A program made the position numbers and the translations under genes. Positions 1 to 9,300 of a DNA stretch of 63,082 bases are shown here, in pieces (within the stretch, counting starts at the first letter, position 1; each line of letters starts with the position of its first letter). The notes under the pieces were generated by a model. The model saw only the letters and a program-made list of their open reading frames with translations, had not been told where the DNA came from and did no database searches. Where the stretch lies: contig JAHDYP010000018.1 in assembly GCA_023383055.1 (NCBI GenBank), positions 1 through 63,082 on the forward strand. The letters run 5' to 3'. This DNA is from Verrucomicrobiota bacterium. GTDB lineage: Bacteria; Verrucomicrobiota; Verrucomicrobiia; Limisphaerales; JAHDYP01.

Positions 1-3000
1 TTCGTCGGGCCGTTCCCCAGTTGGGCCAACGTGAAAGAAGTTTACGGTGCGGTAGGCGACGGTATTGCCGACGACACCGATGCCCTCCAGCAGGCGCTCA
101 ACGAAGTCGCCACGCCTGGCCATGCCGCCATCGTCTATTTCCCCGCCGGCACCTATCGGATTAGCCGCACGCTGGACTTCGTCGCCCGCTTGAGCGCCAG
201 CCTGATCGGCGAAGACCCAATCAGCACGATCATCAAGTGGGACGGGCCGGCAGACGGCGAGATGATGGTCGCCAACGGTGTGGCTTATTCGCGGTGGAGC
301 CGGCTGACTTGGGATGGAGCTGGCACGGCTTCTACTGCTGTTCGGCACGGTTACGCCGGAGTGGGCCCGCAAGTCACCCAAAACCAGCACACGGATGAAA
401 TCTTCCGCGACCTCGGCGCTGGTCTCGTCGTCGACCCGGTCAACGGCGGTGACACCCACCTCATCCTGCGCTGCCATTTCCTCCGCTGCTCGATTCAGGG
501 CATCGCCGTCTCGAGCTACAACGCGATCGACTGGCATATCTGGGATTCAGTCTTTGAAGACTGTAGATACGGTTTGCGATCTTATGTGGGCAATTTCCAC
601 GTTTATCGCTCGCTGTTTCTGCGCTCAACGGAGGCCGATATTCGGGCCGGGCTGTATTACACCGGCATCCGTGACAACCTCTCGATCGGCTCGAGAGTGT
701 TTGTGGAAAACCTGCATCTCGGCCAGCCGGGCATTCTCCAAGGCAACACCGTCCTGGACGCCCTTGAACCCACCGTCGTTCGCTGGGTGCCTGGCAATGG
801 TGTGCTGCTGCTCGACAACACTTTCGTCACCGACGCCGCGTCACCGGGGTCGCCGGTGGTGAATGTCGCAAACAACCTTCTCTCCATGGGCAACACCTAC
901 ACGGCCCACAATCCCATCGCGACCGGTGGACGGAACGTGCAAATGGAGGATCGCATCGTCAGCCCCGATTCGTTCAATCCCCCGCCAGTCATGATCCCGC
1001 GATTCGCTCCGAAATCGATCAGTCCGGTGATCGAAGTGCCAGTCGGTGCCAACGCCGTCACCATTCAGCAGGCCATCGACGACGCCGTCGCCCTCAACGG
1101 CCAGCGGCCCATCGTTCACCTCCCGGCCGGACGTTACGAACTCGATCGAACACTGGTCATCCCGTCGAACACCGATCTGCAACTCGTCGGCGATGGTTTC
1201 GCCAACTACGCGACAACCCTGGTCGGCCCCAACCTTCCCGGCGTGCCCGTCGTCTTCCTGACGGGACCGTCGCGCGCCACCCTGCGCGATCTTCACGTGC
1301 TCGGCACAGGCGCGGGTTGGCCGAGGGCCTTGGGGAGTGGAATTGTGGTTGAGAACTGCGACCAGCCGGGCGCACGTGTGTTCTTGGAACAGGTTATCGG
1401 CTCCTTCAGCCTCACCAACAATCTCGTCGTCAACCGACTCGACCACACCGACGTCAGCGGACATGACTTCAATCACGGCGCGGCAAGCGGTGTCAGCCTC
1501 CGAGTCATCGGCGGGGCTGATCAGGCCGCCGGGCAACGCACGCCCGGCCGTGTGGCCATGTTCGGCGGGGGCACCGGCGGAGGTCAGTCGGTCTATTCCG
1601 TGGAGCGTGGCGGTCGATTGCTGGTCCAGGATTGTTGGTACGAAGGCGAGGGTACGAGTTTCGTGCGCCTCTCGGACTTCGGCACCTTCACCCTCAACAA
1701 CGCCCGAATCGCCGCCGCGGATGTTGGTGGCCACGGCGGCGCGGGCGACGGAATTCTCGAGATCAATGACTTCCGCGGCTCGATTTCCCTGATCAACAAC
1801 TGGTATTGGCAAACCTCCACCAGGATCTCCGGGGACGGTTCAGACACTAAGCTCCTGGTGCTGGGATCGTACGGTGAACCCAATCTCACTCAGCCGGTTC
1901 CTCCCACCTACCTCGTCAACGAATCTCCCAACGCCCGGGTCGAACACTGGTTCTCTGAATCCAAGGGTGTTCAAATTCCGCATGCCACCGAACCCGATCC
2001 AGTTTTCCTCCGCAAAATGTTGGAGCAGGTGCGCACCGAAACACCCCGCCGGCTTGTCCCCCTGCCCAGCGGCGTCACCGACGTCCGCATTTATCGCGTT
2101 AGCATCGAGTCCTGCAAATACAGCATGATTCTGAGCGGCTCGAACGCCCCGCCGGAACTGCCGCCCAAGCCCACGCAATACGCCGATGAAGAATCGCTCC
2201 TGCTGGTGACCAACGTCGTCACCGGACCGGACGCGCCCTGCGGCCTCTACGCTTTCACTTTCGGGGCCGCTACCCCGGCCGGCATGACCATGGACCCCGA
2301 CTCCGGCGTGATTCAATGGACACCCACCGAAGCCCAAGGACCCAGCACCCACGAAATCCCGGTCGTCGTCACCGCCCATTCCTCGCCCCTGCTCAAGGCC
2401 ACCAACGTCGTGACCATCGTCATCCGCGAAACCAACCAATCGCCGGAACTTCAACCCGATCGCGAGTTCGTGGGCACGGATATTGGCCATCCGCCCTACC
2501 CCGGCTGGACTGCCGCCGATCCGGATGGTTCGATCGAGGTCACGGCCAGCGGCCCCGGCACCTATTGGGGCGACGATTTCCATTTCAGTCATGAGCAGGT
2601 CGAGGGTGATTTCAACATCGGTGTCGAGATCTCCAACATGGAAGGCGGCACCACCGGCGCCGCCGCCGGCCTCATGGCCCGCGTGTCATTGGACTTCGAT
2701 AGTCCCTTCATCCAATTCACCATGAATCCACCCGGCGGCTACGCCTGGGTGCCAGCCTATCGCCTCTTGCCCGGCGAACCTCCCACGCTTTGGCACGGCT
2801 CCGCCGGCGGTGGCGGGCGATACCCCACCTGGCTCCGCCTCCAACGCCAGGGCCAAACGTTCCGGGCTCTGGTGAAGTACGAAGACACCGATTGGTATCA
2901 AGTGGATGAACTGACCCTACCCAGCCCGTTCCCTGATCGCCTTTACCTCGGCCTCTGCACCTGGTCCTGGGCCGCCGGCCATGACTCAGGTAACCCACCG

Positions 3001-4128
3001 GCCCAAGTCCTGGCGACCTACCGCGACTATCGAAGCTTCCCCGTCGAATACTCGCACGCGCTCGTCGATCGCACCGTCGACGAAGGCGAACCCATCGTCT
3101 TCCAGGCCCTCGCCCGCGATCCCGATGTGCCCTCCGTCCTCACCTTCTCCCTCGATCCCGGCGCCCCCGATGGCGCCACGATCGACCCCGCCTCCGGCCT
3201 CTTCACCTGGACCCCGAGCGAGGCCCAGGGCCCGGGCGTCTATCCCATCACCGTCCGCGTCACCGACCACGGCGAGCCACCGCTCAGCGACGCGCTCGCT
3301 TTCACGGTCACAGTTCATGAAATCAATGCCGCGCCGGTGCTCGACTCGATCAACGATCCCACTCTCGACGAAGAAACCCCCTTCGCCTTCACCCTCATCG
3401 CCACCGACCCCAACGACATCCCTCCCAACTCAGTCGCCCTCTCGGCCAACGGCCTGCCCGATGGCGCCGCCTTCGACCCCGCCTCCGGCCTCTTCACCTG
3501 GACCCCCACCGAAGCCCAGGGCCCCGCCACCTACCAGGTCAGCTTTACCGCCACTGACGACGGCTCCCCACCCCTCAGCGTCACCCACAACGTTACCTTC
3601 ACCGTGCTCGAGGTGAACCTCCCCCCAACGCTCGACGCCGTCCCCGACCAGGTGATCAATCCCGGCCAGCGTCTTGAAGTCCAGTTACAGGCCAGCGACC
3701 CCGACCTGCCCGCCAACGTCCTCCGTTACCTCTTGCTGGCCGCTCCGGAGGGCGCCGACCTCGATCCGTTCCTCGGCCTCTGGACCTGGACCCCGCCGCT
3801 GCACGCCTCCGGTCAGTCCTTCGAGATCCGCGTGGAAGTCCGGGACGATGCCCTGATCCCGCTTCGCGCCGAAACCAGTTTCCAGGTGCGCGTGCGCCAG
3901 GTCCAACCCGAGTTGCCCGCCGCAAGCGCTGCCATGACCGCCGAAGGCTTCCATTTCACCTTCCAGGCCGAGCCCGGTCTCCGCTTCGCCATCGAGGCTT
4001 CGGATGACCTCGTCCACTGGACGGAGCTCGATTCGGTGACCACCGACGGCAACGGCCTGGGCAGCTTCACCGATCCTTCCGTCACCGACGTTCCACACCG
4101 CTACTACCGAATCCGCTGGATGGATTGA
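1..4128 (+). CDS. Giant secreted beta-helix / He_PIG protein, 5' end outside the window
   Basis: The frame is open from the first base of the window, and its first codons (FVGPFPSWAN) match an internal segment of the 2392-aa protein at 24.8 kb, so this is the C-terminal 1375 residues of a longer protein. Order of modules: a pectate-lyase-3-type beta-helix (about residues 1-340, with YGAVGDGIADDT and FPAGTYRISRTL), a second helix (341-710, PIVHLPAGRYELDRTL), a He_PIG Ig-like repeat (717-813), a laminin-G/DUF1349-like domain (815-1017), three more He_PIG repeats carrying variants of FTWTPTEAQGP (1017-1302), and a C-terminal module ending in HRYYRIRWMD. Paired helices recall GH55-type enzymes, but no catalytic residue is assigned, so it may be a polysaccharide lyase or hydrolase, or only a binding or adhesion protein. 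The GTG at base 31 is internal to the frame and is probably not the start. Confidence 0.9.
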   Translation, partial: FVGPFPSWANVKEVYGAVGDGIADDTDALQQALNEVATPGHAAIVYFPAGTYRISRTLDFVARLSASLIGEDPISTIIKWDGPADGEMMVANGVAYSRWSRLTWDGAGTASTAVRHGYAGVGPQVTQNQHTDEIFRDLGAGLVVDPVNGGDTHLILRCHFLRCSIQGIAVSSYNAIDWHIWDSVFEDCRYGLRSYVGNFHVYRSLFLRSTEADIRAGLYYTGIRDNLSIGSRVFVENLHLGQPGILQGNTVLDALEPTVVRWVPGNGVLLLDNTFVTDAASPGSPVVNVANNLLSMGNTYTAHNPIATGGRNVQMEDRIVSPDSFNPPPVMIPRFAPKSISPVIEVPVGANAVTIQQAIDDAVALNGQRPIVHLPAGRYELDRTLVIPSNTDLQLVGDGFANYATTLVGPNLPGVPVVFLTGPSRATLRDLHVLGTGAGWPRALGSGIVVENCDQPGARVFLEQVIGSFSLTNNLVVNRLDHTDVSGHDFNHGAASGVSLRVIGGADQAAGQRTPGRVAMFGGGTGGGQSVYSVERGGRLLVQDCWYEGEGTSFVRLSDFGTFTLNNARIAAADVGGHGGAGDGILEINDFRGSISLINNWYWQTSTRISGDGSDTKLLVLGSYGEPNLTQPVPPTYLVNESPNARVEHWFSESKGVQIPHATEPDPVFLRKMLEQVRTETPRRLVPLPSGVTDVRIYRVSIESCKYSMILSGSNAPPELPPKPTQYADEESLLLVTNVVTGPDAPCGLYAFTFGAATPAGMTMDPDSGVIQWTPTEAQGPSTHEIPVVVTAHSSPLLKATNVVTIVIRETNQSPELQPDREFVGTDIGHPPYPGWTAADPDGSIEVTASGPGTYWGDDFHFSHEQVEGDFNIGVEISNMEGGTTGAAAGLMARVSLDFDSPFIQFTMNPPGGYAWVPAYRLLPGEPPTLWHGSAGGGGRYPTWLRLQRQGQTFRALVKYEDTDWYQVDELTLPSPFPDRLYLGLCTWSWAAGHDSGNPPAQVLATYRDYRSFPVEYSHALVDRTVDEGEPIVFQALARDPDVPSVLTFSLDPGAPDGATIDPASGLFTWTPSEAQGPGVYPITVRVTDHGEPPLSDALAFTVTVHEINAAPVLDSINDPTLDEETPFAFTLIATDPNDIPPNSVALSANGLPDGAAFDPASGLFTWTPTEAQGPATYQVSFTATDDGSPPLSVTHNVTFTVLEVNLPPTLDAVPDQVINPGQRLEVQLQASDPDLPANVLRYLLLAAPEGADLDPFLGLWTWTPPLHASGQSFEIRVEVRDDALIPLRAETSFQVRVRQVQPELPAASAAMTAEGFHFTFQAEPGLRFAIEASDDLVHWTELDSVTTDGNGLGSFTDPSVTDVPHRYYRIRWMD

Positions 4129-4486
4129 ACCACCCGGCGGAACAGCTCCCAGATCACCAGACACATGTCGTTGAGCGCAAACCACCTGCGACCAGACAAC
4201 CCTGAACCTGTCACCCTGTCCGGTGACCAACCACGGAAGGATGAACCGATTGGTCCCTGGCACGGCGACAACTGGATCCACTCAATGCTGGCTGAATCAA
4301 GTGCCAATACGGTTCCTAATGCGTTTCTCCTCACCGTTTGCTTCAGCTCCCAGTGAAAACGCCGTCGACTCCCGCGATGCGGGATATGCCGGCGCAGGAC
4401 GAGGTTAATCGCCGAAGGTGCGCCATCGACGGATTGACGGGTTTCGATCATACTGCCCCGGTTCGCCGCGTGCACCCGCCACCCCC
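4129..4486. other. Intergenic region with one dispersed-repeat copy
   Basis: No convincing gene was found in this gap. It holds one copy of the dispersed TGAACCTGTCACCC motif near 4203, which extends into a small inverted repeat (GTCACC...GGTGAC). There is also a short hairpin, TCCCGCGATGCGGGA, near 4371-4385. No promoter or T-rich terminator could be recognised with confidence. Confidence 0.5.
4203..4221 (+). repeat. Dispersed ~18-bp motif, copy 1
   Basis: The sequence TGAACCTGTCACCCTGTCC is one of at least twelve copies, in both orientations, that lie only in gaps between genes of this window. The end of this copy overlaps a GTCACC/GGTGAC inverted repeat. Confidence 0.7.
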
Positions 4487-5794
4487 ATGAATGGAATGGA
4501 TTCACACCCGTCACCGCCCCCGTTGCTGCCGGCGCCGACCACCGCGCCCGTTTTCGCGCCAACCACCAGCAGTCGGCGGCTGGTCAATATGGATTTCGCC
4601 CGGGGCATGGCGTTGTTCGGCATCCTGGTCGTGAACACGGCCATTTTGTTCGGCCCGCTGGATACGTTGATCCGCCCCCTGTCCGCCGAGGGCAGCACGG
4701 GCGTGAACTGGTGGGTGGCGTTTTTAGTCCTGGTGTTGTTCCAAGGCAAGTTCGTCTCGGTGTTCAGCCTGTTGTTTGGCTACGGCCTGCTGGGACAAAT
4801 TGAGAGGGCCCACGCCAGCGGCTGGTCCGCCACGGCGTTCGCCTTCCGGCGGCTCGGCGTGCTGGCGGTCTTCGGGTTGATCCATGCCCTGGTTTTCTGG
4901 TACGGCGACATCCTGTTTCTCTACGCACTGATGGGCGGGTGGCTCCTGCTGGCGCGGGGTGCCTCATGGCGCGCACTGCTCGTCACCGCGTGCCTCCTGC
5001 TGCTGGTCGGCCTGGTCTTGAACGCGGCTTTCGCGGCTCTGACCGTGTTTGCGTCGTCCTTCGACGGTGATGCCGGAATCCTGATTTCAGAGGGTTGGCC
5101 GGCCGCCCTGCGCGCCATGGGGCGCGCCGGGTTCGATCCGTCCGCTCCGGTGTGGATCGAGGCGGAAGTCACGGCGTTTCGGGACGGCCCATGGCTGGAT
5201 GCCCAAATGTTTCGAACCGCGCATTGGCTGCTCATGCTGGTGGTGTCCCCCTTGACGTTCGGTTGGTCGATCCTCGGCATGATGTTCGCCGGTGGACTGC
5301 TCTGGCGGCTGCGGTTCTTTGCGCCCGAACAAGCCCCTTTGCGCCGCTGGACGTTGGTGATCGGATTGACGGGAGGTCTGGGTATCGAGGCGGCCGCGGG
5401 TGCTCTGTTCTGGATGGCGCCAGCGCCAGAGAGTTGGACCTGGGCAGCCGCCCAGGTGCTGCACACGATCGCTCTCTGGTTCCTGCCGTTCGGCTACCTG
5501 GCCGCCTTCGCGGAACTCGCCGAACGCCTGCCTGAACGGTTGCTTGAGCCCGTGGCGCGGACCGGGCGGTTGTCGTTGACGGTTTACTTGCTGGAGACGG
5601 TGCTGGCGACGGCCTTGGCTTATCACTGGGGTCTGGGCCTGTTTGGCCGGGTCGATCCAGCCGGGCAGTTCCTGATGGCGGTGGGGATTTGGCTGCTGCT
5701 GGTGGGGTTCAGTCACTGCTGGTTGGCCCGGTTCAAAGCCGGCCCGCTCGAGATTCTCTGGCGGCGATTGGCCTACGGGCGCGGACGTTTATAA
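4487..5794 (+). CDS. DUF418 (YeiB-like) multi-pass membrane protein
   Basis: About 435 aa, with a proline-rich N-terminus (SHPSPPPLLPAPTTAP) followed by many hydrophobic helices. The opening MDFARGMALFGILVVN is the characteristic start of YeiB/DUF418 proteins, and the C-terminal third (FGWSILGMMFAGGLL, RTGRLSLTVYLLET, GPLEILWRRLAYG) matches the DUF418 domain. The family is of uncertain function; members are inner-membrane proteins sometimes linked to transport or acylation. The start is taken at ATG 4487; a second ATG lies 9 bases on, and the frame is open further upstream to a GTG at 4418. No clear ribosome-binding site separates these. The gene stands alone between repeat-bearing gaps. Confidence 0.88.
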   Translation: MNGMDSHPSPPPLLPAPTTAPVFAPTTSSRRLVNMDFARGMALFGILVVNTAILFGPLDTLIRPLSAEGSTGVNWWVAFLVLVLFQGKFVSVFSLLFGYGLLGQIERAHASGWSATAFAFRRLGVLAVFGLIHALVFWYGDILFLYALMGGWLLLARGASWRALLVTACLLLLVGLVLNAAFAALTVFASSFDGDAGILISEGWPAALRAMGRAGFDPSAPVWIEAEVTAFRDGPWLDAQMFRTAHWLLMLVVSPLTFGWSILGMMFAGGLLWRLRFFAPEQAPLRRWTLVIGLTGGLGIEAAAGALFWMAPAPESWTWAAAQVLHTIALWFLPFGYLAAFAELAERLPERLLEPVARTGRLSLTVYLLETVLATALAYHWGLGLFGRVDPAGQFLMAVGIWLLLVGFSHCWLARFKAGPLEILWRRLAYGRGRL

Positions 5795-5876
5795 CCCGAA
5801 CCAGAACTTGTATCGTTAACGAAATTGCTAACCTTCAACAACATTGAATCTCGACGCAGTTCCCAGCACAGAACTC

Positions 5877-5894
5877 TGAACCTGCCACCCTGTC
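5877..5894 (+). repeat. Dispersed ~18-bp motif, copy 2
   Basis: TGAACCTGCCACCCTGTC, a one-base variant of the family core. Confidence 0.55.
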
Positions 5895-5923
5895 TTTTCC
5901 CTGGAATGTGGCAGTCCTGGCCG

Positions 5924-6004
5924 CATGATTTTACCCCCCATGATTTTGTCCTCGGCGTTGGTGCTGTGCGACGGGAGACAAAATTATGCGCTGACAAAAT
6001 CATG
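5924..6004 (+). repeat. MITE/REP-like palindromic element, copy A
   Basis: An 81-bp element bounded by CATGATTTT and AAAATCATG. Its interior carries GATTTTGTC and GACAAAAT in opposite orientation, so it can fold as an imperfect hairpin. The reverse complement of 54213-54292 aligns along essentially its whole length, sharing the exact block GTCCTCGGCGTTG and only a few small differences. No open frame exists inside, so mobilisation would have to be in trans. Confidence 0.7.
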
Positions 6005-6075
6005 CCTGGTCCAGGAAGGATCGGCTCGTCCGGGGGAGGACGGTTCCTGTGCTTCGCGGCCATCAATGCACGCTA

Positions 6076-6094
6076 TGAACCTGTCACTCTATCC
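6076..6094 (+). repeat. Dispersed ~18-bp motif, copy 3
   Basis: TGAACCTGTCACTCTATCC. Confidence 0.65.
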
Positions 6095-6137
6095 TGCGAC
6101 GGTCTTGCCGCCGGAGGCCGGGCTACGGGGTGGATTG

Positions 6138-6205
6138 CAGTCAGGGGCATAGGGGGACAGGTTCATGGTATCAGTCAGGGGGATAGGGGGACAGGTTCAC
6201 GGTGT
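6138..6205 (+). repeat. 34-bp tandem duplication carrying motif copies 4 and 5
   Basis: Two adjacent 34-bp units, 6138-6171 and 6172-6205, both begin CAGTCAGGGG and contain GGGGGACAGGTTCA. They differ at a handful of positions. Each unit contains one reverse-oriented copy of the dispersed motif (6149-6165 and 6181-6199). Confidence 0.7.
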
Positions 6206-6222
6206 TGCTCTATCCTCTCAAA

Positions 6223-6240
6223 GATAGAGTGACAGGCTCA
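6223..6240 (-). repeat. Dispersed ~18-bp motif, copy 6
   Basis: GATAGAGTGACAGGCTCA is a reverse-oriented copy. Its GATAGAG end pairs with CTCTATC eight bases upstream to form a small hairpin. Confidence 0.6.
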
Positions 6241-6361
6241 CAGTATCGCTGTTTTTACATACGTATCATGATCTGAATAAGCAACTTGAGGGCGATCTCG
6301 CAGCCTCTGACGGAAATCGACCGCATAACACCAGCACGATTCTGCGATTGAGAGGGTAATC

Positions 6362-9300
6362 ATGCCTAAATCGTTGCTCCCTCGGTCACTGCCCCGATTC
6401 CCGGCCATTTCCTGGATCTTATTCCTCTCGGTGTCGCTCAGGCTGCTAAGTCAGGGCGTTTTCGAGACTCCCGTAAGTCTGGCCAACCTCGATCCAACCG
6501 CTTTTCGAGTTTGGGTCGATGGCGCCGAGTCGGTCCCGACCGGGGCGACCGGTCCTGAAGCGGTCACCTGGACACGGGACGGCGGGGCGCCCACAGAAGG
6601 CCTCCTGGCCTTCGGCCGATCGCCGGAGCCCGGCCCTCGCCATTTGCGGATCGGTTACCACACCGCCGTGCCTGCCGAAGCGGTCCTGGTGCAGGCTGGA
6701 GGAAGGTTGAGCGTGCTGAAACCCGGGGCGCCTTACCCCGGCGACTTGACCAACGAGGAGCACTGGGTTTCGGGCGTCCGATTGAAGGAAGTCACGGCGG
6801 TTTCGGATGCGAATTCCCCCCAACAACAGCGTTACGGCTCCTCGTTCGGGTTCGCCGTCTGGGTGCTGCCTCCGGGCACGAGCACGCGGGCCATCCGCTT
6901 CACGCACGACGCCGCGCCACACGATCCCGCCTACGCAGGTGCCGTGGGTGGGGTGTATGTCCTGGAAGAGCGATTCGCCAACCTTGCCGCGTTCGCCCAT
7001 GCTCACAGCGACGTCAACACTCCAGCCACGCCCAACTTGAACAACAGCCAGGTAGCCGACGGCGGCTTTTACTGGGACAACACCCCGACGGGACACCCGC
7101 GCGGAACCGGCGGCGCGGCGGTGGTTTCCTCCGCCAACCCGGAGCATCTGCTGCTCATTTGGCCGGAGCCGGTCACTTTGGGGGGCATCGCCCTGTTCTG
7201 GGCGGGGTTCTCCGAGGCTGAGCTGCAAGCCTACACGGGCCCCGAGACTCGTAATCCTCGCGACGCGGAGGACGGAGATTGGGCCACGGTCGCAAACTTG
7301 TCGGGATACAACCCACCGAACGGGTATTCGGAGAACTTCCTGACCTGGCTTGATTTCGGCGGACCCGTGACCACCCGGGCGCTTCGGCTGCGGATCACCG
7401 CGGCGCTCGTTGAGGCGCCGGATTGGCAGCCGTATGGAGGTCAAACCCGTGACGGTAAGCGCGTGTGGTTGGGTGACTGGCTGGCCCTCCGCGCGCTGGC
7501 GGACAATCCACTCGAGTCGGCGGTGGTGCCGGCACCTGGCCCGGGCGACCCGCCCATTCCGGTCACCTTTAGTCTGGCGGAACCGGGGATCGTGACTGTG
7601 GTGATCGAAGACTCGAACGGCCGTCGAGTCCGGAACCTCCTCAGCGAAACACCGTTCCCAGCCGGCAACCACACGGTCGGGTGGGACGGGTTTGATGACC
7701 AGGGCGTGCTCAGTTTCGATTCCCAAGGACGGGTGACCCACTTCGATTCCACCGGCACCCTAAACCTCGGCGGCGGCAACAACCGACCTCAGGGAACGTT
7801 GGTGGCGCCGGGCACTTATCGCGTCCGCGGATTGACCCGTGGACCGTTCGACCTGAACTACGAGTTCACCGTTTACAATTCGGGCACCCCGCCGTGGCCG
7901 GTCCCGGACGGACCCCATCCCATCTGGGAGACCACCGGCCACTGGCTCTCGGATCATTATCCGCCGCGCGACGTCGTGTTCCTGCCAGGCCCGACCAACC
8001 AGGTGTTTGTCGCCAGTCCAGTGGCGGAATCGGGCGATGGCATGGTTTGGGTCGATCTCGAGGGCCACAAGTTGGCGGGACGTCGCGGTGTCCAGGGGTT
8101 CACCTGTGATTGGGCTTACATCGAGGATGACTGGACGAGCGCTTCGCATCTGGCGCGCGACGACGGTCCCGGCGCGTTGCCCGACGTGGCGGCGTACCTG
8201 GCGGTGGCGTTCGCGGATGGCCTGCGGATCCACACCCTCAGCCCGGACCGCTGCCTCGAACGTTTGATCCTTCGTCCATGGGATGACCCGGCCGACGCCG
8301 ATATCCTCGGGATCGCGGCCTGGAACGGGCGCTTGGCCGTAAGTGTCAACCCGCGCGATGAAGTCTGGTTCATCGACGCCAAAACGGGTCAGTATGAAGG
8401 CGCCGTCGTCGTCGCCGATCCCCGCGGGCTAACCTTCGATGCCACCGGCCATCTGCTGGTGCTCTCAGGCAACCGACTCATGAGATTCAGCGTGACGCCG
8501 GGACTGCCAGCCCTCGCCGACGAAGAACTCATCACCGACCAGGTCGAGGAGCCTCGCGATGTCGAGCGGGACTCGAACGGGAACCTCTATGTTAGCCAGC
8601 ACGGTGATCGGCATAACATCAAGGTCTTTGCCCCCGATGGCTCGTTCCTGACCGAGATCGGCACGCCGGGACCGATTCTTCCCGGCCCTTACGATGAACA
8701 GCACATGCAACATCCCGAAGGCATGACGATCACGCCCGACGGCCATCTCTGGGTCGCCGAGTTCGATTACGCGCCCAAACGCATCAGCCTCTGGCAACTG
8801 GACGGCACATTCGTCCGGGCTTTCTACGGTCCAACCAAATATGGCGGCGGCGGTGAACTCGACCGCGCGGATCGGACGCGTTTCCACCTGTTCGAGAATG
8901 GAGGCGGCATGGAGTTCGAGCTCGATTGGGACAATGCGACCAGCCGACTGAAACACGTTTATTATCGGCCCGGTGCGGACGACCTGAAACTGCCGATCCA
9001 GGCCTGGGCTCGCGATCCGTGGGCGGGTCCGGATACACCCATCGATCATCAAGGCCGCCGATACTTCACGGACGCGTTTCGTGGCAGTGTCGGTGCGCTT
9101 CCGGGGCTCGGCATCTGGCTCATGCGGGATGGGATCGCCGAACCGGTTGCCGCCTGTTGCCTGGGCGACGTCTGGCCGATCCTGGCCCATTCGCCGCTGA
9201 AGGAAGTCCTGCCTGTCTATGATCCTTACAATCCGCACTTCGTAGTCTGGAGTGACCTCAACGGCGACCGGCAGGTGCAGCCCGCGGAATTGCAGTTCCG

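Larger units (their letters stand above)
5795..6361. other. Repeat-rich intergenic region upstream of the 2696-aa gene
   Basis: This gap has no convincing gene. It is packed with repeats: five copies of the ~18-bp GAACCTGTCAC motif, one copy of the ~80-bp MITE-like element, and a 34-bp tandem duplication. Near 6209-6229 the arms CTCTATC and GATAGAG form a perfect 7-bp stem. The last ~100 bases before the next gene are less GC-rich and end in AGAGGG six bases before its ATG, a plausible ribosome-binding site. The promoter itself was not identified. Confidence 0.6.
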
